From: Chloroflexota bacterium
GTDB lineage: Bacteria; Chloroflexota; Anaerolineae; Ardenticatenales; Ardenticatenaceae
Direction: 5' to 3'
Assembly (NCBI GenBank): GCA_003520455.1
Contig: DOUV01000968.1
Coordinates: 1-11,056 of the forward strand
DNA: 11,056 bases
A program made the translations under genes and the position numbers. This document shows positions 6,385-11,056 of this stretch, piece after piece; position 1 is the first letter of the stretch; each line of letters starts with the position of its first letter. The notes under the pieces were generated by a model, which saw only the letters and a list, made by a program, of their open reading frames with translations, searched no databases and was not told the origin of the DNA.

Positions 6385-7083
6385 ATGACGAACGTCAAAC
6401 CGACCATCGCCATCATCGGCGGCACCGGCAACGAGGGTGCCGGTCTGGCTCTGCGCTGGGCCAACGCGGGGTACCCCATCATCATCGGCTCCCGCTCCGC
6501 CGAACGCGCGACCATCCGGGCCAAGGAGTTGAACCGCAGCCTGCATAGCGAGCAGGACGATGCCCCCATCCGAGGTCTGGAAAACAAGGCCGCCGCCGCC
6601 GCGAGCGAAATCGTCGTGGTGACTGTGCCCTACGCCGGTCACGCGGCGATCCTGGATGAGATCGCCCCTTTTGTACAAGCCAAGATCGTGGTTGACGCCA
6701 CAGTCCCGCTCAAGCCGCCCAAGGTCGCGGTGGTCACTGTTCCCCCGGCCGGTTCCGCCTCCCAGGAAGCCCAGGCGATCCTCGGGCCGGGGGCTTCTGT
6801 CGTCACCGCCTTCCAGAATATTTCAGCCGAGAATCTCCAGGATCTCGACCGCCAGATGGATACAGACGTGCTTGTCTGTGGCGACGACAAAGAGGCCAAG
6901 CAGCGGGTGATCGAGCTGATCAAAGATCTGGGAATGCGCGGCCTGGACGTTGGTCCGCTGGCAAACGCTATCGTCGTTGAGGGCCTCACCTCCCTTCTGA
7001 TTGCCATTAACCGTCGCTACAAGGCCCACGGCGCTGGCATTCGCATCACCGGTATTCCGGAAACGACGAGTGATCAACACTGA
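6385..7083 (+). CDS. npdG: NADPH-dependent F420 reductase (F420H2:NADP oxidoreductase)
   Basis: This enzyme passes a hydride between NADP(H) and the deazaflavin coenzyme F420, setting the pool of reduced F420 in the cytoplasm. The 232-residue product opens with a Rossmann dinucleotide site, IGGTGNEGAG (11-20). The sequence LALRWANAGYPIIIGSRS follows, where Ser36-Arg37-Ser38 after the second strand are suited to the NADP 2'-phosphate, as in NpdG proteins. A central VVVTVPY and the C-terminal LDVGPLANA also fit the family, as does the length. ATG 6385 is chosen because GAGAGGA (6372-6378) lies 6 bases upstream and the Rossmann strand starts right after; a GTG at 6334 would add 17 unlikely residues. 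It sits 77 bases after ssnA and 67 before cofE, a second F420 gene, which supports the assignment. Confidence 0.88.
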   Translation: MTNVKPTIAIIGGTGNEGAGLALRWANAGYPIIIGSRSAERATIRAKELNRSLHSEQDDAPIRGLENKAAAAASEIVVVTVPYAGHAAILDEIAPFVQAKIVVDATVPLKPPKVAVVTVPPAGSASQEAQAILGPGASVVTAFQNISAENLQDLDRQMDTDVLVCGDDKEAKQRVIELIKDLGMRGLDVGPLANAIVVEGLTSLLIAINRRYKAHGAGIRITGIPETTSDQH

Positions 7084-7150
7084 AAGATCACGTGATTGGG
7101 CTTCACACCACAGATCGCGGGCCTGGGTTCAGGTTTTCGGAAAGGATTTT

Positions 7151-7915
7151 ATGCAAGCAGTCCTTACCCCTCTGCCGGACTTTCCCTTCGTCGAGCGCGG
7201 CGATGACATCGTCGCGCTCATTCTTGGGCAGCTGGAAGTGGCCGGGATCGTTCTCCAGGACGATGATATCCTGGTCATCGCCCACAAAATCATCTCGAAG
7301 GCCGAGGGCCGGCTGGTAAGCTTGAGCACGGTCACGCCCTCCCAGGAGGCCCTCCGCCTCGCGCAGACGGTCCAGAAAGATCCCCGGTTTATCGAGTTAG
7401 TGCTCCAGGATTCGGTCGAGGTGCTGCGCGTCCGGCCAGGCCTGATCGTGACTGAGCAGCGCGGCGGCTGGGTCGTGGCCAACGCCGCGATCGATCGCAG
7501 CAACGTGCACGCCGAAGCTGGCCAGGAGCGGGTCGCCCTGCTGCCCGGTGATCCGGACAAGAGCGCGGCCACACTGCGGATGAGGCTCATCGAGGCCACG
7601 GGCGCGCGCGTCGCGATCATCATCAACGATACGCATGGTCGTCCCTTTCGCGTCGGCGCAGTTGGCGTTGCCATCGGCGTGGCCGGCATCGCGCCCGTCG
7701 CCGACCTGCGCGGCGAGCACGATCTCTTTGGTTACGAGATGCAATCGACCGAGATCGCAACCGCCGATGAGATAGCCTCCGCTGCCTCGATGCTGCAAGG
7801 CCAGACCGACCAGGGCCTCCCTGTGATTCACATGCGCGGTGTGCCCTTCCGGCGGGACGAGCACGCCACCAGTCGCCCCCTGGTTCGCCCGAAGCAGCTC
7901 GATATGTTCCGGTAG
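7151..7915 (+). CDS. cofE: Coenzyme F420-0:L-glutamate ligase
   Basis: CofE adds L-glutamate to F420-0 using GTP, first by an amide and then a gamma-glutamyl bond, making the tail of coenzyme F420. The 254-residue product is the size of stand-alone archaeal-type CofE and lacks the extra C-terminal domain of mycobacterial FbiB. Recognisable blocks are DILVIAHKIISKAEGR (39-54), IDRSNVHAEAG followed by VALLPGDPD, and INDTHGRPFRVG with Asn159 and Asp160, which fits the family's metal/GTP site. ATG 7151 has AAAGGA at 7141-7146; the frame extends far upstream but overlaps npdG and has no family homology there. A 10-base palindrome ATCACGTGAT (7087-7096) lies in the gap before it. The other F420 genes (cofC, cofD, cofG/H) are not in the window. 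A perfect inverted repeat follows the stop, suggesting the end of the transcript. Confidence 0.9.
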   Translation: MQAVLTPLPDFPFVERGDDIVALILGQLEVAGIVLQDDDILVIAHKIISKAEGRLVSLSTVTPSQEALRLAQTVQKDPRFIELVLQDSVEVLRVRPGLIVTEQRGGWVVANAAIDRSNVHAEAGQERVALLPGDPDKSAATLRMRLIEATGARVAIIINDTHGRPFRVGAVGVAIGVAGIAPVADLRGEHDLFGYEMQSTEIATADEIASAASMLQGQTDQGLPVIHMRGVPFRRDEHATSRPLVRPKQLDMFR

Positions 7916-7953
7916 GTGTATGAAACATGATGTTGCTGGTGAAAGGCTCGAAG

Positions 7954-7985
7954 ACGGCGGAGCCCACTCGAGTGGGCTCCGCCGT
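7954..7985 (+). terminator. Terminator-like perfect inverted repeat after cofE
   Basis: The left arm ACGGCGGAGCCCACTC is followed directly by its exact reverse complement, giving a 32-base perfect palindrome 38 bases after the cofE stop. It would fold to a very stable GC-rich hairpin. No T-run follows (TGTCGG), so it is not a textbook intrinsic terminator, but such hairpins are common at 3' ends in GC-rich genomes and also stabilise mRNA ends. Confidence 0.6.
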
Positions 7986-8002
7986 TGTCGGAAGACAGGG
8001 GT

Positions 8003-8100
8003 GGGCCAGAAGCGCCGGTCAAGGCGTCAGACTTCCGAAGTCTCGGAAGACTTCGGAAGTCTCCGATCGTCCGCCCCGGGCGACACCTTGACCGGTGTTC
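8003..8100 (+). repeat. Structured intergenic repeat, copy 2, three-way-junction fold
   Basis: This 98-base element is homologous to 1080-1165 read on the other strand. It can be drawn as three helices. P1 is a perfect 10-bp stem (CCGGTCAAGG, 8015-8024, with CCTTGACCGG, 8086-8095), extendable by four pairs if two G-U pairs are allowed. P2 is a perfect 15-bp hairpin (AGACTTCCGAAGTCT, 8029-8043; loop CGGA; complement 8048-8062). P3 is CGCCC/GGGCG near 8072-8082 with a single unpaired base, so as a loop it must open slightly. Each P2 arm is itself nearly palindromic, so alternative hairpins are possible. It lies between the terminator hairpin and the VOC promoter candidate. It may be an interspersed repeat or a small structured RNA. 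Confidence 0.75.
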
Positions 8101-8115
8101 CAGGATCAATACCTG

Positions 8116-8144
8116 TTGGTTCAAGTGACCCACTGTGCTAGACT
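8116..8144 (+). promoter_or_regulatory. Promoter candidate for the VOC protein gene
   Basis: TTGGTT (-35, 8116-8121) and TAGACT (-10, 8139-8144) are 17 bases apart, and TG at 8136-8137 provides an extended -10. The predicted start is near 8151, 19 bases before the in-frame ATG at 8170 and about 140 before the ATG at 8290. It is the best-spaced promoter seen in the window. Confidence 0.55.
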
Positions 8145-8289
8145 GACGAGCAAGCACGGTGGGATACAAATGGAAGAGGCAGTTCTGGATCGGCTGGCGG
8201 CGAAATCGCTAGAAGAGGTGATCATCTTTGTGTTCGATGTCATGACGCCGTTGCTGCTGCAGGGAGTTAAGAGGAAAGGAGTGCAAGTG

Positions 8290-8682
8290 ATGATCGATCG
8301 AGTGGGTACCGTTTCACTCTTTGTCCACGATCAGGATCGGGCGAAGGAATTCTACACTAACGTGCTTGGCTTTGAGCTCCGCGCTGACGCGCCGCTCTAC
8401 CCCGGTGCCTCGGCCCGGTGGGTGGCTGTTGCCCCGCCGGGTGCAGAAACGGAGGTTATCCTCTACCTGCCCGACGAGAACTGGGAGCACTATAAACAGG
8501 TCGTCGGGCAATCTCAGGCGCTTACCTTCAATGTGACTGACATGCAGGCCCTTCATTCAGATCTGAAGGCGAAAGGGGTCAAGTTCGTGCAAGAGCCGGA
8601 CAAGCAACCCTGGGGCACGTTTGCGATCATCGAGGACTCTGAAGGGAGCCGGCTTGTCTTGGTGGAGCAACCGAAGGAATAG
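8290..8682 (+). CDS. VOC-superfamily (glyoxalase/bleomycin-resistance fold) protein
   Basis: A 130-residue single-unit VOC protein. It starts MIDRVGTVSLFVHDQDRAKE and continues FYTNVLGFEL, the classic first beta-alpha-beta repeat; the second repeat runs from about residue 78 (ALTFNVTDMQALHSDLKAKG) to the end, finishing with the strand SRLVLVEQ that supplies the usual glutamate metal ligand. The substrate cannot be assigned; members include glyoxalases, dioxygenases and antibiotic-binding proteins. GGAG (8278-8281) lies 8 bases before this ATG and the fold begins immediately, so I prefer it. The frame is open further upstream: ATG 8170, with GGTGGGA before it and a promoter ending at 8144, would add 40 residues including a hydrophobic stretch EEVIIFVFDVM that is not part of the fold. 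It is probably a separate unit from cofE because a hairpin and a promoter lie between. Confidence 0.8.
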   Translation: MIDRVGTVSLFVHDQDRAKEFYTNVLGFELRADAPLYPGASARWVAVAPPGAETEVILYLPDENWEHYKQVVGQSQALTFNVTDMQALHSDLKAKGVKFVQEPDKQPWGTFAIIEDSEGSRLVLVEQPKE

Positions 8683-8708
8683 GCGCGGGACCCTGCCTGC
8701 CGCGACCC

Positions 8709-8721
8709 GCCGCCTGGCGGC
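8709..8721 (+). terminator. Weak hairpin after the VOC gene
   Basis: GCCGCC-T-GGCGGC is a short GC-only inverted repeat 26 bases after the VOC stop, followed by CGTCTTCTC, which has few consecutive T. It could be a weak terminator. The rest of the 222-base gap up to 8904 shows no gene; AAGGGAGGA just before 8905 belongs to the next gene. Confidence 0.25.
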
Positions 8722-8904
8722 CGTCTTCTCGCCACGGCGGGCAATTCTCGCAGACTGAGCGCGGCGACCACCGGAAATCGTTCCATCGGCGGAGCATAGA
8801 ACCCCGCGAAGATGGCACAATGATGACTGCTCCACGCCTTCTCAAGTGATCGAAGCAACGGGTTGCCGTGCGAGCCACCGAGATCAAGGGAGGACGCATC
8901 ACCC

Positions 8905-10917
8905 ATGCGCAGCAGACTCTGGATGATCACCGCCCTCGTCACGGCACTCGGACTCGCCTTCGTGTGGATGATGGCCGCACGGAAGGCCCGCGCCGGCGCG
9001 GTTGCAGAACGAGCATGGTCGGCGGCACTGGCCGTCGAGGGCGCACCGAGCCCGACCGCTCGGGACGCCGGCACCACCATAACCACTCCATTGGCGGTGT
9101 ACCTGCCGTTCCTCTCAGGGACTGAGCTCGCCACGTATCCCCGCCGGCTGACGTCTGGCCCGAGGAGCGATACTCAACCGGTCTTCGCGCCCGACGGGAG
9201 GACGGTTGTCTTTCTGCGCAACTGGAACGGTCAAACCGATATCTTTGCTTTGACCATTCGGGGAGGTACGCCAATCAACCTGACGAGGACGCCGGCGCAG
9301 CAGGAAGACAGGCCGATCTTCTCGCCCGACGGCAGCCTCATTGCCTACGCCTCCAACGCGACCCAGAGCAGCGATTGGGACATCTTCGTGATGAACGCCG
9401 ACGGTACAAACCGGCGCGCCGTGATCGAGGCACCCGGCTCGGATGAGGTCCACCCATGGTTCAGTCCGGATGGTCACAGCTTGCTCTTCAGCAGCGATCG
9501 CAACGGGAACTGGGATATCTATCGGGCCACCATCGACGCTGGCGCCGCTCCCTGGCTGCCCCTAACGACCGATCCGGCCGTTGACCGCTTGCCTGTCCGC
9601 TCGCCGGACGGCACCGCGGTCGTCTTCCGGAGTGAGCGGGATGGCAACAGCGAGGTCTATCTGATGGATGCCGGCGGCACCAATCAGCGTCCATTCACAA
9701 CTCACCCGGCCCACGACTCGTACGGCCACTTCCTGCCGGATATGAGCGGGATCGTCTTTGATTCGAATCGGTCGGGCACAACCCATTCGTATGTGGCCAA
9801 TCCCGCCGGAACAGGACTGGTTGCGCTGGAGCAGCGTTCAGACTGGCGCATGATGCATTCAGATGTATCGAACGATGGACAGTGGCGTGTGTACGCAGCG
9901 GCAGCGCCTGGCGCTGATTTCGATCTCTATCTCGATACGTTTACCTCGCCCTTGATGGCCGTTGGGCAGCAAGGCATGGACAACTTGCAGGGCAACTGCT
10001 ATTGGGAGAGCGGGGTACTGGCGTATGGATGGAGTCAAGCCTGGCAAAGAACCGGTCAGAAACAATACCTGCGGTGGCTGACAACCTACGTGAATCGCTG
10101 CATCGCCATTCGAGCCATCAACCACGTCAATGATAGTCTTCTGGGCTATGCCGCTTTGATCGTCTACCAGGCAGACCCGCAGCCGGCGTACCTTGCCTTC
10201 GCCCAGCGCGTAGCCGATTGGGTGATGACAGACGCCAAACGCACGGCCGACGGCACCCTCTCACACATGGATGATGGCGATCGGGTGTGGTGTGATACAG
10301 TGATGTCGGTGGCACCATTCCTGACGGAGATGGCGAAAGTGACGGGGAACGCCGTCTATTTTGAGGAAGCTACCTCGCAGATACTCAAGCACGCGGACCA
10401 TCTGCAAGACCCGGCCACGGGGCTGTATCATCACGCGTGGAGTGCGAGCCAGAACCAATACATTGGTCCCGCCTACTGGGGCCGGGGCAACGGATGGGTA
10501 TTGATGGCAGATGTGGCCGTTCTGTCAGCCATGAGCGACACGCACCCCTCTCGCCCGCTGGTTCTGAACGTCTTCCGGAAGCAAGCGGCCGCTCTCAGGC
10601 CGCTGCAGAGCACCAGCGGCCTCTGGCCCAACGTCGTCGACCGGCCGGACCATTACCTCGAGACGTCGGGTTCTGCCTTGATCGGTTATGCATTCAAGCG
10701 CGCGGTCGCGGCGGGTTGGTTGGAACGCGAGGCGTACACAGCCGCCACCCAGGCGGCGATTCTCAGCGTGTGGCGGAAGGTGGCAGCGGATGGTATTGTG
10801 ACCGATGTCATGGGACCCACCGGGCCCTTGGCCAACGAGGCCGACTACGATACGCTCCCGCATGATCAACTGCAATTATACGGTCAGGGCGTGGGGTTGC
10901 TGATCGCAACGCCATAA
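8905..10917 (+). CDS. Exported fusion: TolB-like beta-propeller + GH105-like glycoside hydrolase
   Basis: The 670-residue product has an N-terminal signal or anchor (hydrophobic residues 6-25 after Arg2/Arg4), so it acts outside the cytoplasm. Residues about 80-342 contain propeller blades marked by FAPDG, FSPDG, FSPDG, RSPDG and FLPDM at about 92, 138, 185, 230 and 275, each followed by a strand and a DIF/DIY/EVY motif, as in TolB/PD40 propellers. Residues about 343-670 match the alpha/alpha-barrel of GH105/GH88 unsaturated glucuronyl or galacturonyl hydrolases. Signs are WCDTVMSVAPFL (Asp464, probably the catalytic acid), WGRGNGW (525-531) and ETSGSALIGYAF (from 586). These enzymes cleave unsaturated uronic acid ends left by polysaccharide lyases. 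ATG 8905 has GGGAGGA 10 bases upstream; the frame's upstream extension to 8863 would spoil the signal peptide. No lyase or transporter gene adjoins. Domain calls are strong; the substrate is not known. Confidence 0.85.
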   Translation: MRSRLWMITALVTALGLAFVWMMAARKARAGAVAERAWSAALAVEGAPSPTARDAGTTITTPLAVYLPFLSGTELATYPRRLTSGPRSDTQPVFAPDGRTVVFLRNWNGQTDIFALTIRGGTPINLTRTPAQQEDRPIFSPDGSLIAYASNATQSSDWDIFVMNADGTNRRAVIEAPGSDEVHPWFSPDGHSLLFSSDRNGNWDIYRATIDAGAAPWLPLTTDPAVDRLPVRSPDGTAVVFRSERDGNSEVYLMDAGGTNQRPFTTHPAHDSYGHFLPDMSGIVFDSNRSGTTHSYVANPAGTGLVALEQRSDWRMMHSDVSNDGQWRVYAAAAPGADFDLYLDTFTSPLMAVGQQGMDNLQGNCYWESGVLAYGWSQAWQRTGQKQYLRWLTTYVNRCIAIRAINHVNDSLLGYAALIVYQADPQPAYLAFAQRVADWVMTDAKRTADGTLSHMDDGDRVWCDTVMSVAPFLTEMAKVTGNAVYFEEATSQILKHADHLQDPATGLYHHAWSASQNQYIGPAYWGRGNGWVLMADVAVLSAMSDTHPSRPLVLNVFRKQAAALRPLQSTSGLWPNVVDRPDHYLETSGSALIGYAFKRAVAAGWLEREAYTAATQAAILSVWRKVAADGIVTDVMGPTGPLANEADYDTLPHDQLQLYGQGVGLLIATP

Positions 10918-11025
10918 AGGATGGCTACGCCGAGTACCAAGATAGCGTATCTCACTTTTACAGAAATGTGATCCTGTTGGCGAATTGGTACACGTCGCGG
11001 GCGCCGGTTTGGAGTGCGCCCTTCA

Positions 11026-11041
11026 GCGCGCTCAAGCGCGC
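11026..11041. terminator. GC-rich hairpin near the right edge
   Basis: GCGCGC, loop TCAA, GCGCGC forms a 6-bp hairpin 108 bases after the GH105 fusion stop, inside a larger set of alternate pairings (GTGCGC at 11014-11019 with GCGCAC at 11037-11042). No T-run follows within the window. Otherwise I see nothing supportable in 10918-11056. Confidence 0.3.
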
Positions 11042-11056
11042 ACGACGAGCCCTTCG

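Noticed and set aside
10960..11056. Partial genes entering from the right edge on either strand
   Set aside because: A 32-codon minus-strand frame (stop at 10958-10960) and a plus-strand frame from GTG 10968 are open at the edge, but they are too short, have no ribosome binding site or recognisable motif, and overlap a GC-rich hairpin.

Overview
This is a GC-rich bacterial window. Gene content and style fit a Chloroflexota-type chromosome: coenzyme F420 genes, an exported beta-sandwich lipoprotein of a kind common in that phylum, and hairpin-rich intergenic repeats. The phylum is an inference; no rRNA or tRNA gene is present to confirm it. I see no phage genes, transposase, CRISPR array or toxin-antitoxin pair.

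Layout. The left edge (1-941, minus strand) is a 3'-truncated lipoprotein gene. A 355-base divergent intergenic region (942-1296) holds stacked inverted repeats. From 1297 all genes run on the plus strand. These are a zinc-ribbon threonine synthase (1297-2559), a large fold-type II PLP enzyme of unknown substrate (2787-4247), a YbaK-type aminoacyl-tRNA deacylase-like protein (4368-4880), an SsnA-type amidohydrolase overlapping it by 4 bases (4877-6307), an NADPH:F420 oxidoreductase (npdG, 6385-7083) and the F420-0:glutamate ligase (cofE, 7151-7915). A long perfect inverted repeat (7954-7985) probably ends this block. After a structured repeat (8003-8100) and a good promoter candidate come a small VOC/glyoxalase-fold protein (about 8290-8682) and a large exported protein joining a TolB-like beta-propeller to a GH105-like glycosidase domain (8905-10917). 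No gene is supportable in the last 139 bases.

How the genes may work together. npdG and cofE are both coenzyme F420 genes: one makes or uses reduced F420 with NADP, the other adds the glutamate tail. The PLP enzyme, YbaK-like protein and SsnA lie in front of them in one direction with short gaps or an overlap, so a shared amine or amino-acid related pathway with an F420-linked redox step is possible but unproven. The threonine synthase has its own 5' region, and a separate promoter candidate precedes the PLP gene.

Most notable observations: (1) two homologous, structured, inverted-repeat-rich intergenic elements in opposite orientation (1080-1165 minus, 8003-8100 plus), the second of which can be drawn as a three-way junction; (2) the propeller-GH105 fusion; (3) the PLP/YbaK/SsnA/F420 gene association; (4) competing hairpins with an anti-Shine-Dalgarno-like sequence upstream of the threonine synthase.
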